Program-made: the position numbers and the translations under genes
Shown here: positions 1 through 8,365 of the stretch, piece after piece
Layout of the letters: each line of letters begins with the position of its first letter
How positions within the stretch are numbered: the first letter of the stretch is position 1
Source of the DNA: Maribellus comscasis
Lineage (GTDB): Bacteria > Bacteroidota > Bacteroidia > Bacteroidales > Prolixibacteraceae
Assembly (NCBI RefSeq): GCF_009762775.1
Contig: NZ_CP046401.1
Coordinates: 6,956,001 to 7,020,000, forward strand
Reading direction: 5' to 3'
DNA: 64,000 nt
Notes under the pieces: model-generated
Databases searched by the model: none
Told to the model about the DNA's origin: nothing
What the model saw: the letters and a program-made list of their open reading frames with translations, nothing else

Positions 1-1320
1 ATTTTTATGCCCAAAACCGACACGCTTACCAAACGCCCGGCAATTATATTTTCGCATAGCGGGGCATTTTTAATTGGATCAAGATACAACGACGATATGA
101 TTGCGATGTGCGATTCATTCGCCCGTAAAGGCTTTGTTACGGCAACGATCGATTACCGGCTTGGAATGGGAGCCACAGTTTCAAGAATTTTAGGTTTAAT
201 CGTAAGTTTAAGTGTTGACGAAGAAAACGCATACAGAGCTGCTTACCGAAGTGTACAGGATAGCAGGGCGGCTATCCGTTTTTTGAAATATAATGCAAAT
301 GAATTTGGAATTGATTCTTCAAAAATTTTTATGATTGGGAGCAGTGCCGGTGGCATTCAAACTTTATCCACGTTATATATCAACAGCGAGAGTGAAATAC
401 CTGAAGGTGTGTTTGCCTCCCCCTCGCTTGGAGGATTAGACATGGTTGGCATTGAAGGCAGTAACTCAATGCCTGCAGCGGCAGTTTCCTTATGGGGAGC
501 TGTGTTGGATACCAAAGTGATTGAGGACAATAATACGCCGCTGCTTTTAATCCATGGCAAAGATGATGAAATTGTTCCGTTTCGAAAAGGAATCCCACTG
601 GAAGGAAATATCCCCGAAAATCCGATAGCGAGTTTTAACATGTCAGAAACATACGGAAGTTTTTGCGTAGACACTGCCCTGAATAACCGTGGAGTTGTGC
701 ATGAAACTTATTTCGTAAAAGGTAAAAATCACGAATTTTACGGCGTCGATACCGGCGAATTTCCACCGGAAGGACCGAATGAATACTGGGATACCATTCA
801 ACACAAAATGACAGATTTTTTGTTCGACCAGATTTGCCCGGCTGTTGACTTTGATTATGAGATAAATGGAAGAACTCTTATTGCCAGCAATAAATCAACT
901 TCTGACCATTCAGTTTTTTGGGATTTTGGTGACGGGAATACAAGTACGGAGGTACAAACAGAACATAGTTACGAAATGGACGGCGAATATACCGTGAGCC
1001 TGACTGTTTGTAACGAAAACCTGGCCTGTGACACAACCAGTAAAACGATTAATATTATCACCGTCCATAATTCTCCTGATTTAAAAATAAGTGATGTAAC
1101 AATCTATCCAACTCCAGCCTTAAATAAAATTAATGTTACGGGGGTTCCTGTTCCTTTTGACATAAACATCTATAATTTGACCGGCCAACTTCAATTGAGC
1201 AAAACAAATATTTCGACAAGGCAGGTAGACATTACCTCGTTAACACCGGGGATTTATATCACAGAGATAAAGAATAAGAACACTTCAACGGTGTGTAAAT
1301 TTACCAAACAACGACCATAA
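1..1320 (+). CDS. Secreted alpha/beta-hydrolase (carboxylesterase-like) with PKD and type IX sorting domain, 5' end missing
   Basis: The reading frame is open to the first base, and the hydrolase fold is already under way at its first ATG (position 7), so the real start and signal peptide lie outside the window. Numbering from that ATG: an oxyanion-type HSGAF motif at 17-21, the nucleophile elbow GSSAG at 111-115 (Ser113), an acid in the GKDDEIVP segment (Asp186 or Asp187) and His242. A PKD domain follows at about 280-350 (WDFGDG), and a C-terminal Por-type sorting domain at about 363-437 (IYPTPALNKINV, then a TPGIYI turn). The family hydrolyses esters, often on glycans. The sorting domain implies export by type IX secretion and cell-surface attachment. 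The substrate cannot be told. Confidence 0.85.
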   Translation: MFMPKTDTLTKRPAIIFSHSGAFLIGSRYNDDMIAMCDSFARKGFVTATIDYRLGMGATVSRILGLIVSLSVDEENAYRAAYRSVQDSRAAIRFLKYNANEFGIDSSKIFMIGSSAGGIQTLSTLYINSESEIPEGVFASPSLGGLDMVGIEGSNSMPAAAVSLWGAVLDTKVIEDNNTPLLLIHGKDDEIVPFRKGIPLEGNIPENPIASFNMSETYGSFCVDTALNNRGVVHETYFVKGKNHEFYGVDTGEFPPEGPNEYWDTIQHKMTDFLFDQICPAVDFDYEINGRTLIASNKSTSDHSVFWDFGDGNTSTEVQTEHSYEMDGEYTVSLTVCNENLACDTTSKTINIITVHNSPDLKISDVTIYPTPALNKINVTGVPVPFDINIYNLTGQLQLSKTNISTRQVDITSLTPGIYITEIKNKNTSTVCKFTKQRP

Positions 1321-1484
1321 AAAATTATAAACAAATTTATCTGGTTTATATGGATTCTTGCACGCTTTAAAAAGTGCGTAAAAGGCTATTTTGCCTTTAT
1401 TACAGGTAAATTTCAAGATTCTTTTTGAATATACAATCTTCAAAAATGAAAAAATAAATTTTGAAATTTTATATGAAATCACTT

Positions 1485-1501
1485 ACTTTGAATTTCAAAG
1501 T
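1485..1501. promoter_or_regulatory. Palindromic operator ACTTTG-N5-CAAAGT upstream of the membrane/regulator pair
   Basis: ACTTTGAATTTCAAAGT is a near-perfect 17-base palindrome that ends 8 bases before the ATG at 1510. Its left half overlaps a TTACTTTG sequence, one mismatch from the Bacteroidota -7 box TAnnTTTG. The same arrangement recurs at 2445-2461. The overlap with a promoter-like box suggests a repressor site, probably for the winged-helix protein at 2132; this is inference. Confidence 0.6.
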
Positions 1502-1509
1502 ACTTTAAA

Positions 1510-2127
1510 ATGAAAACTACAGAAAATTATCTGGCTGAAATAAAAGAAATCAGAAAAATGATGGAAGAATCAAGTCGTTTTCTTTCATTAAGCGGCTTAT
1601 CCGGTATTCTGATTGGTATTTATGCATTGCTTGGTGCTTTCGTCGCATATCAATTAATTTACACCTCCCAAAGTTTTGATATATACAGCAGTAATCTTAT
1701 ACCGAAGTTAATTTTTATCGCTTTAACTGTATTGGCTATTTCTTTGGTTACCGTTGTTTTCCTCACATACAAAAGGGCAAAAAAATCAGGTAAAAAAATA
1801 TGGAACCCCGGTTCTCGACTCATGTTGTTAAACCTTGCAATACCCCTGATTAGCGGAGGTATTCTGATTTTTATATTTGTATTTCGGGGAATCTATGAAA
1901 TCATTTCACCAGCGTGTCTTATTTTTTACGGCCTGGCCTTGGTTAACGCGGCCAAATTCACACGTCAGGAAATATTTTATATTGGTTTAATCCAGGTATT
2001 TCTGGGGATTCTTGCGGCGCTCTTCCCTATGTTTGCACTGTTACTATGGGCACTTGGTTTTGGAATTATCCATGTGATTTATGGGGCAGTTATGTATTTC
2101 AGATACGAACATCAAACAAAAGCCTAA
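1510..2127 (+). CDS. Integral membrane protein of unknown function, cotranscribed with a winged-helix regulator
   Basis: A 205-residue protein with a short charged N-terminal helix (1-25) and about six hydrophobic segments from about 28 to 198, so it should sit in the inner membrane. No enzymatic motif is visible. The next gene, a small winged-helix regulator, starts 5 bases after this stop, and creD follows. Such a membrane protein/HTH/CreD set is typical of Bacteroidota envelope-stress loci, so it may act as a sensor or partner of the regulator. That role is inferred from context only. An ACTTTG palindrome lies directly upstream. Confidence 0.8.
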   Translation: MKTTENYLAEIKEIRKMMEESSRFLSLSGLSGILIGIYALLGAFVAYQLIYTSQSFDIYSSNLIPKLIFIALTVLAISLVTVVFLTYKRAKKSGKKIWNPGSRLMLLNLAIPLISGGILIFIFVFRGIYEIISPACLIFYGLALVNAAKFTRQEIFYIGLIQVFLGILAALFPMFALLLWALGFGIIHVIYGAVMYFRYEHQTKA

Positions 2128-2131
2128 AATT

Positions 2132-2428
2132 GTGAAAAACAGTTTTCAAAATTTAAATAAAGCCTTTGATAACAAGATCCGGCTTGGCATAATGTCAGTC
2201 CTGTCGGTAAATTCGCGCGCATCGTTTAACCATTTAAAAGAAGTGCTTGAGGTTACCGATGGTAATCTTGCCAGCCATCTTAAGTCGCTTGAAAACACAG
2301 GATATATCACGGTTAACAAAACATTCAAAAACAGAAAACCCAACACTACCTACAAAATAACAACTACAGGAAGTAATGCATTTGCACAACATTTACAGGC
2401 TTTGGAAGAAATACTAAAACAACTCTAA
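2132..2428 (+). CDS. Winged-helix transcriptional regulator (HTH_34/ArsR-like, about 98 aa)
   Basis: The start chosen is the GTG at 2132, 4 bases after the upstream stop. A longer reading from 2081 would overlap the membrane gene and lies outside the domain. The 98 residues form one winged-helix domain: helices at about 10-25 (KIRLGIMSVL), a recognition helix around 43-56 (DGNLASHLKSLENTGYI), then a basic wing (KTFKNRKPNTTYKIT) and a C-terminal dimerisation helix. The family (PF13601-like) binds short palindromes as a dimer. Two identical half-site palindromes flank its operon and creD, so self-regulation and control of creD are likely. No ligand-binding domain is present. Confidence 0.85.
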   Translation: MKNSFQNLNKAFDNKIRLGIMSVLSVNSRASFNHLKEVLEVTDGNLASHLKSLENTGYITVNKTFKNRKPNTTYKITTTGSNAFAQHLQALEEILKQL

Positions 2429-2444
2429 TTTTTTTTAAATATGT

Positions 2445-2461
2445 ACTTTGAAAAACAAAGT
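2445..2461. promoter_or_regulatory. Second ACTTTG-N5-CAAAGT operator, upstream of creD
   Basis: ACTTTGAAAAACAAAGT lies in the 61-base gap between the regulator stop and the creD ATG. It has the same hexameric half-sites and spacing as the palindrome at 1485-1501. The left arm again forms part of a GTACTTTG promoter-like box, so binding would block transcription of creD. Confidence 0.6.
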
Positions 2462-2489
2462 TCTTTGCAAAAATTAATTATCAAAAAAC

Positions 2490-3815
2490 ATGGAAACAAA
2501 AGATTTTTTTCAGGACAAACAAAAGTCAATTAATTGGCAAATTACATTGAAGGTATTTATTATCGGAATAATTGCCATTGCTTTACTTGTACCAAAATTT
2601 ATGATTCTGGGGCTTATCCAGGAGCGCCAAACGACTGCCGAAGTAACAAACAAAGAGGTAATGCAAAAGTGGTCGCTCGCTCAAACGGTGAGAGGTCCTG
2701 TTCTTTCCATTCCCTATATTGAAAGAAGTTTCGACAGCGAGGGAAAAGAAACCAGGGACGAAATCCGCGAGTGTTATATTTTGCCCAAAATACTAAATAT
2801 AGGAGGCGAAATTTTCCCGGAAAAAAGAAAAAGAAGTATTTATGAAACGGTTGTATACGAGTCGGGAATAAAAATTGGCGGCTATTTTGATGCCACAGAT
2901 TTTGACCAGCTAAATATCCCAGCTGACGATGTATTATGGGAAAAAGCAAAAATTCTGGTTGCCATTAGCGATTTAAGAGGCATTAGCGACAAAATTTCTT
3001 TTAACTGGAACGATTCCACTTTTTCTTTTCTGCCCGGAATGGAAAACCGTTTGATTGGAAGCAATGGAATTTCGCTGCCACTCTCCCATTTCTCTTATAA
3101 AGATCTCCCTGGGAAATTTCAATTTACACTTCGCCTAAAAGGTTCTGAATCGCTCAATTTTGCTCCCCTGGGCGAAACAACCGAAGTGGCTTTATTGTCC
3201 AAATGGAATGATCCCGGATTTGAAGGCACTTTTCTTCCGGCTGTCCACAACATTGACAACAATGGTTTTACAGCACGCTGGAAAATTCTGAATTTCAACC
3301 GGAACTTTCCACAGCAGTGGAAAAATGACGAGTACCGTGTTACCGACGCCGACTTTGGAGTTAAACTGGTTACTGTTGCCGACCATTATCAGAAAAGCTC
3401 ACGATCAGCAAAATACGCCATAATGGTTATTTTATTTGTGTTTCTCTCATTCTTTCTGAGTGAAATTATTGCCAAACAAAAAATACATCCGTTTCAGTAT
3501 ATTCTTGTGGGATTTGCTGTTTTAATTTTTTATCTTTTGTTACTGTCCATTTCAGAACAGCTCGGATTTAACCTGGCTTACCTGATTTCAGCAGTTGCAG
3601 TAATAATCATGGTATTATTTTATTCCAGAACCTTCCTAAAAACCTGGATGAATTCGCTGATACAAACCCTAATTCTGACTTTCTCTTTTGGATTCATTTT
3701 TGTTCTGATGCAATTGGAAACTTATGCACTTCTGGTTGGAAGCATCGGTTTGTTTGCAGTGCTTGGACTAACGATGTTTTTTACCAGGAAAATCAACTGG
3801 TATAATGAGTCATAA
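2490..3815 (+). CDS. creD: Inner membrane protein CreD (cell envelope integrity family)
   Basis: A 441-residue member of the CreD family (PF06123). One N-terminal membrane helix (about 20-42, ending ALLVPKFMILGLIQERQ, a family hallmark) is followed by a large extracytoplasmic domain (about 45-300). A cluster of five or so membrane helices fills about 305-435. In enterobacteria CreD is induced by the CreBC two-component system and affects envelope integrity and colicin tolerance; its molecular activity is unknown. No CreBC pair is near. Instead a winged-helix regulator and a membrane protein lie upstream, with matching operators, suggesting a different control circuit here. Confidence 0.9.
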   Translation: METKDFFQDKQKSINWQITLKVFIIGIIAIALLVPKFMILGLIQERQTTAEVTNKEVMQKWSLAQTVRGPVLSIPYIERSFDSEGKETRDEIRECYILPKILNIGGEIFPEKRKRSIYETVVYESGIKIGGYFDATDFDQLNIPADDVLWEKAKILVAISDLRGISDKISFNWNDSTFSFLPGMENRLIGSNGISLPLSHFSYKDLPGKFQFTLRLKGSESLNFAPLGETTEVALLSKWNDPGFEGTFLPAVHNIDNNGFTARWKILNFNRNFPQQWKNDEYRVTDADFGVKLVTVADHYQKSSRSAKYAIMVILFVFLSFFLSEIIAKQKIHPFQYILVGFAVLIFYLLLLSISEQLGFNLAYLISAVAVIIMVLFYSRTFLKTWMNSLIQTLILTFSFGFIFVLMQLETYALLVGSIGLFAVLGLTMFFTRKINWYNES

Positions 3816-3892
3816 CTTAAATTCCGGACCAGTAAGCCTGAAGTTGTTTAAAATTAGAATTCACCTTTGAGCTTTCTGGTTCTGTTTACAAA

Positions 3893-6358
3893 CTAAAACT
3901 CTTTTTCGCCAAACTCGCTGGAAGGAAGTTTTAGTTTACCATTTTTCCAGTTGAAGTTGTAACTCAGATTTAATACCACAAAATCAGTTTCATAAATATA
4001 ATTTGTTGTCGTATAAAAATCCTTTCCCCATGTTGAAATACGTTGCCGGTGAGACTGTTCCATTCCCAAATCAATATTTTGCCACTGGACAGTAGCCGTT
4101 AAACGATTATCAAGAAATGCTTTTTTGAGTGACATATTGGGAATCAGATAACGAGAATCCTCACCCTGCGCAGTCGGGCGTTTCGACAAATAATTTACAT
4201 TAGCCTGTAAACTCCATGTTGGTGCAAAACGAAACGTAGTATTTCCGTTTACAGAATGAACCCAACCGGAGTTGTCGATATCAATTGGTGAGGCTCCCAA
4301 AATTACCAGGCTCCCCTTATATGACTGATAATAAAGATTACCGCCGACATAAAAATCCCACCATTTTGTAATATGTAAATCAGCCCCCAGTTCCCCTCCA
4401 ACAGACCGGCCGTTTTCAATGTTGGTATAAACCCGGTTTAATATGGTATCGGCATAAACGCTGTTTACCCGCTGAACCGGATTTTTACTATCCTGTATAT
4501 AAACAGTAAAAAAAACAGAACTGCCCCCCTCAAACAATTTGGTTATACCAATTTCGCCCAAATAAATAAATTCAGGCTGCAAGTCCGGATCTCCCATCTC
4601 AAGCGTTTCAGAATGTTCGCGCTCCGGAATCGGATTTAACTGGTTATTGGTAGAACGTTGAATACGTCTGTTAACCCCAGCCTTTAACTGAAAATCAGGC
4701 GTAATTTTGTACAGCAGATTTGCCGAAGGGAAAAAATTTGAAAGCTCCAATACATGAACATTAGGGTCAACCGACAAGTCAACTGTTCTTTTTGAATATT
4801 CATACCGCAATCCAACAATATATTCAACCTTTTCTGTATTTGCTGAAAACTGCCCATAACCTGAATGAATCAAATTTTCCGAAATAGCGGTTCCGCGAAA
4901 GCGGTCCAAATCAGGCTGGTTAATATCTTCCGGAGTGACTATATAATCAAATACACCATCCTGAGAATCATTTCTATACTGGTAACCGGTTTCCAATTTT
5001 CCGTTTCCAATTTCAACAGAGTAATCCAGTTTTGCCCGGTATCCTTCTATCGGTTTTTCGTAAGGATTCTGGACATATTGAATATTTTCACCTCCCGGCC
5101 CGGTAAAGTTCCGGTTGTGTGTCGTTCCGTACAGATCATCGTATTCGTATAAAAAAGAAGCTGTTACTGATGAGTTATTTCCAAAAATGTGAGTATAATC
5201 AAAGTTTCCCAAGGTAAAAGTTCCTTGTTTTATTTGTTTGTTTGCATTGTAATACTGAACTGCATAGGTTTGGGTATTCTGGGCAATGAGCCTTTGCGAG
5301 TTATTGTAAAATAAATCTGCGTCACGCTCCTGGTACCTTTTCCCGGCAAAAACTCCCAACGTAAAAATATTCCTGTTATTAGCGGAAAACTGAATATTTG
5401 CGCGTCCGGCATAATTGTATCTGTTAAAGCTTCGTTCTCCTTCCGATGGAAAATAATTTATAGTATTGTTTTCAATATTCTCAATCCAGACGCTTCCTAC
5501 CCGGTATCCATTTAAATCGTTTCGCGTATAATTTCCTCCAATTGAAATATCCCATTTATTGTTTTGATAATTATAAGTTATATCCCCTCCAAAACGTTCT
5601 GAAGTTCGCTTGTTCCCAAAATCTGTTGTGCTTGGTAAACCATAGTGTGCATTTACAATTAAGCCCGAACCGTTGGTTGTTCCTTTTTTTGTGGTAATAT
5701 TTATAATCCCGGCTTTGCCGTCCGGATCGTATTTTGCTGATGGAGAGGTTATCAATTCAATATTATCGACAGCATTTGCGGGCAACTGTCCGAGGGCTGT
5801 TTGCGCATCAGAAAGAACCGGTTTGCCATCGATTAATACTAAAAATCCGCTTGAACCTCTAACTGAAATTTCTCCCTGACCGTTCACAGCAATTGATGGC
5901 ATATTCTTTAAAACGTCAACCGCTGAACCTCCCTTAGCTGATTCAAATTGCGCTGCCCGGTAAGTTTGCTTGTCAACTCTGTTCATTGCATTTATACGAT
6001 TCCCTGTCACATTTATCTCATCAACCAACTGACGCGATGGTGCAAGTCTTATTGTACCCAACAACAAATTTTCGTTTACCTGCAGATTGAATGAATCAAT
6101 TACAGCACTTTCGTATCCTAAAAAATGAGCCTGGATATAATACCGGCCGGAACTTAAATTTTCAATTTTAAAATTTCCGTCCTGACTGGTAATTCCTCCG
6201 TTAACCAGCGAAGAATCGCTGACATTATAAATTGCAACACTTGCATATTCCAGGGGCTGTTGGTCAATCTCATCAACAATCTTTCCCGATATACTCGCAT
6301 TTTGAGCAAAGGAATTCATCGCCAACAGGCTAAACAGCAACAATAGTACTTGTCTCAT
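3893..6358 (-). CDS. TonB-dependent outer membrane receptor (outer-membrane beta-barrel protein family)
   Basis: An 821-residue protein with a signal peptide (1-18, ending SFAQ), a carboxypeptidase-regulatory-like domain at about 22-100, a plug domain at about 125-225 (NMPSIAVNGQGEISVRG; SAKYDPDGKAGIINI) and a long C-terminal beta-barrel to about 810. This architecture is that of TonB-dependent importers with an OMP_b-brl_3 barrel, which differ from SusC proteins. No SusD partner is adjacent. The cargo cannot be told; the neighbouring sulfatase is divergently oriented. The gene appears intact and monocistronic. Confidence 0.88.
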   Translation of the reverse strand: MRQVLLLLFSLLAMNSFAQNASISGKIVDEIDQQPLEYASVAIYNVSDSSLVNGGITSQDGNFKIENLSSGRYYIQAHFLGYESAVIDSFNLQVNENLLLGTIRLAPSRQLVDEINVTGNRINAMNRVDKQTYRAAQFESAKGGSAVDVLKNMPSIAVNGQGEISVRGSSGFLVLIDGKPVLSDAQTALGQLPANAVDNIELITSPSAKYDPDGKAGIINITTKKGTTNGSGLIVNAHYGLPSTTDFGNKRTSERFGGDITYNYQNNKWDISIGGNYTRNDLNGYRVGSVWIENIENNTINYFPSEGERSFNRYNYAGRANIQFSANNRNIFTLGVFAGKRYQERDADLFYNNSQRLIAQNTQTYAVQYYNANKQIKQGTFTLGNFDYTHIFGNNSSVTASFLYEYDDLYGTTHNRNFTGPGGENIQYVQNPYEKPIEGYRAKLDYSVEIGNGKLETGYQYRNDSQDGVFDYIVTPEDINQPDLDRFRGTAISENLIHSGYGQFSANTEKVEYIVGLRYEYSKRTVDLSVDPNVHVLELSNFFPSANLLYKITPDFQLKAGVNRRIQRSTNNQLNPIPEREHSETLEMGDPDLQPEFIYLGEIGITKLFEGGSSVFFTVYIQDSKNPVQRVNSVYADTILNRVYTNIENGRSVGGELGADLHITKWWDFYVGGNLYYQSYKGSLVILGASPIDIDNSGWVHSVNGNTTFRFAPTWSLQANVNYLSKRPTAQGEDSRYLIPNMSLKKAFLDNRLTATVQWQNIDLGMEQSHRQRISTWGKDFYTTTNYIYETDFVVLNLSYNFNWKNGKLKLPSSEFGEKEF

Positions 6359-6547
6359 TTTTTTTTATTTTAACCGGATTTAGTTCTGGACATTATTTGT
6401 CATTCCCAAAAAACCAATGTTTATTATCGAATTTGTTGTTGAAACAATGTCAAAGTTTAAAATGTTCAACAATAATTCTTCAATTGATCGCTGATTTTCC
6501 ATCTGAAAATAAATGATTTCGTATTTTTATAAGATAAATTATATCTA

Positions 6548-8140
6548 ATGAAAAAAACCTGGATTTACGTTGTAATAATTGCCGTCGCTATTGCCGGCAT
6601 TTTCTTTTTAGCTTCTTCCCTGAAAATAAAAACAAATGACGAAAAGCTTTTGAATTCACAACCAAATATCATTCTCATATTGGGCGATGATATCGGCTAC
6701 TCTGACATTGGCCCCTTTGGTTCCGAAATAAAAACGCCAAATCTCGATCGACTGGCTAGTGAAGGAATCCGTTTTGCAAATTTTTACAATATGTCGAAAT
6801 GTGAACCTTCGCGTTCTTCCTTGTTTTCCGGATTATATGAAGGAGGAAAAAACTCCGTAAACTTTGCTCAGATTCTGAAAAATGAGGGATATTATGTTAT
6901 TCATTCGGGAAAAGAACACTGGATGAACTGGGCGCCGGAACACGTTTTTGCAAAAAATGTTTTTGATCAGTCGTTAACTTTCCGGGCTATGAGTGAATTT
7001 TTTGTCCCTCCTTCAGGAGATTTTGTGAATCCGTTTATTTTGAACGGAGATACGGTAACTTACGACCAGATTTACTATGAAAAAAAACCATTTTTTAAAA
7101 CAGATGTTTTAACGGATAACGCCCTTCGATGGTTAGAAAAACCGGTAACTGAAGAAAAACCATTTTTTCTGTTTTTAGGTTACGGTGCCGCCCACTACCC
7201 GCTTCAGGCGAGACCAGAAGATATTTCAAAATACCGAGGCACGTACAAATCAGGATGGGATAAAGTAAGGCTGGAAAGATTTGAAAGTTTAAAAAAAGCA
7301 GGCTTGATTTCTGAAAATACCAGACTTAGTCCACCCAGTTCCAATATCAACAAGTTCAGAGGTCATCCGTCCGGAGATGAAGAACGAAGGGCTAAAATTC
7401 CAATGTACCGCCCATGGGATTCATTGAACGATAAAGAAAAAGATGAACTGGATTTAGAGATGGCTGTTTTTGCAGCTATGGTTGACAGGATGGATCAAAA
7501 TATCGGGCGTGTTTTAAGCTACCTCGATGAAAAAGGAATAGCTGAAAATACCATTGTTATTTATCTCTCCGACAATGGCTCCTGTCCATACGACAGCAAT
7601 CGGGATTTTGATTACCCTCCCGGAGTTGCCGAAGGATTTCGTACGCTTTGTGCCGCTTGGGCAAATGCCGGAAATACGCCTTTTAAGTATTTCAAACAAT
7701 ATGGGCATGAAGGCGGCGCGCATACTCACTTTATTATGCGCTGGCCAAAAAATATTAAAGCAGGGACCATTACGCATCAAACCGGCCATATTGTAGATGT
7801 TGCACCAACTTTACTTGACGCAGCGGGTATTAGTTTCCCGGATAAGTTAGGCGAGATAAGTCCGCAACCTTTTCACGGAACATCGCTTATCCCCATTCTT
7901 TCCGGAAAAGAAAAAGCAGAACCGGATTTTTATATCTCCGGATGGACTGACCGTTTTAAAATGTATCGTGAAAAGGATTGGAAAATTGTAAAATTGAATG
8001 GTAACGACTGGGAATTATACAATATAAAACAAGATCCAACAGAGATGAATGATCTTGCCGGATCATTACCGGAAAAGGTAAACCAATTAAGGGATAATTA
8101 CCAGGCCAGGGAGGCGGAGCTAAAAGCAAGTGCAAAATAG
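6548..8140 (+). CDS. Sulfatase (formylglycine-dependent arylsulfatase family), membrane-anchored
   Basis: A 530-residue S1-type sulfatase. A hydrophobic N-terminal segment (5-24) without an obvious cleavage site suggests a signal anchor. Metal-binding Asp47-Asp48 lie in ILGDDIGYSD, and the C-x-P-S-R signature is CEPSR at 85-89, where Cys85 would be converted to formylglycine. The lower metal site is in YLSDNGS (about 340). The family removes sulfate esters from glycans or small aryl compounds; substrate specificity is not predictable. The ATG at 6548 is preceded by an AT-rich leader and no other in-frame start gives a signal segment. Confidence 0.9.
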   Translation: MKKTWIYVVIIAVAIAGIFFLASSLKIKTNDEKLLNSQPNIILILGDDIGYSDIGPFGSEIKTPNLDRLASEGIRFANFYNMSKCEPSRSSLFSGLYEGGKNSVNFAQILKNEGYYVIHSGKEHWMNWAPEHVFAKNVFDQSLTFRAMSEFFVPPSGDFVNPFILNGDTVTYDQIYYEKKPFFKTDVLTDNALRWLEKPVTEEKPFFLFLGYGAAHYPLQARPEDISKYRGTYKSGWDKVRLERFESLKKAGLISENTRLSPPSSNINKFRGHPSGDEERRAKIPMYRPWDSLNDKEKDELDLEMAVFAAMVDRMDQNIGRVLSYLDEKGIAENTIVIYLSDNGSCPYDSNRDFDYPPGVAEGFRTLCAAWANAGNTPFKYFKQYGHEGGAHTHFIMRWPKNIKAGTITHQTGHIVDVAPTLLDAAGISFPDKLGEISPQPFHGTSLIPILSGKEKAEPDFYISGWTDRFKMYREKDWKIVKLNGNDWELYNIKQDPTEMNDLAGSLPEKVNQLRDNYQAREAELKASAK

Positions 8141-8227
8141 TAACTTAAAAAATACAGGTCTGAATAAAGAAAATCCTTAAAGTTTACTATCCCCGTGGCA
8201 GAGCCAAGGAGTATTTCGCCAACTTTA

Positions 8228-8353
8228 TTTTCAGCAACAATGCTGAAAAGTCAGATTTTCTTTTTTTCACCCCTCTGTCATCCACCAGATGGCGGATGAC
8301 ATCTCCCCTGATTTCAGGGGAGAATATAAGGTAAGCCCGAGGCAAAGCCTCGG
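8228..8353. repeat. Cluster of four hairpins between convergent genes
   Basis: Four consecutive inverted repeats fill the gap between the sulfatase and histidine kinase 3' ends: TTTTCAGCA/TGCTGAAAA (8228-8249), GTCATCC/GGATGAC (8277-8300), TCTCCCCTGA/TCAGGGGAGA (8302-8323) and CCGAGGC/GCCTCGG (8337-8353). A related but decayed copy occurs at 18033-18105, also between convergent genes. It may be an interspersed repeat serving as a bidirectional terminator; function is inferred. Confidence 0.6.
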
Positions 8354-8365
8354 AGAATTATTTGA

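Noticed and set aside
2081..2131. Upstream start for the winged-helix regulator
   Set aside because: It would overlap the membrane gene by 47 bases and add residues outside the domain; the GTG at 2132 is directly after the upstream stop.
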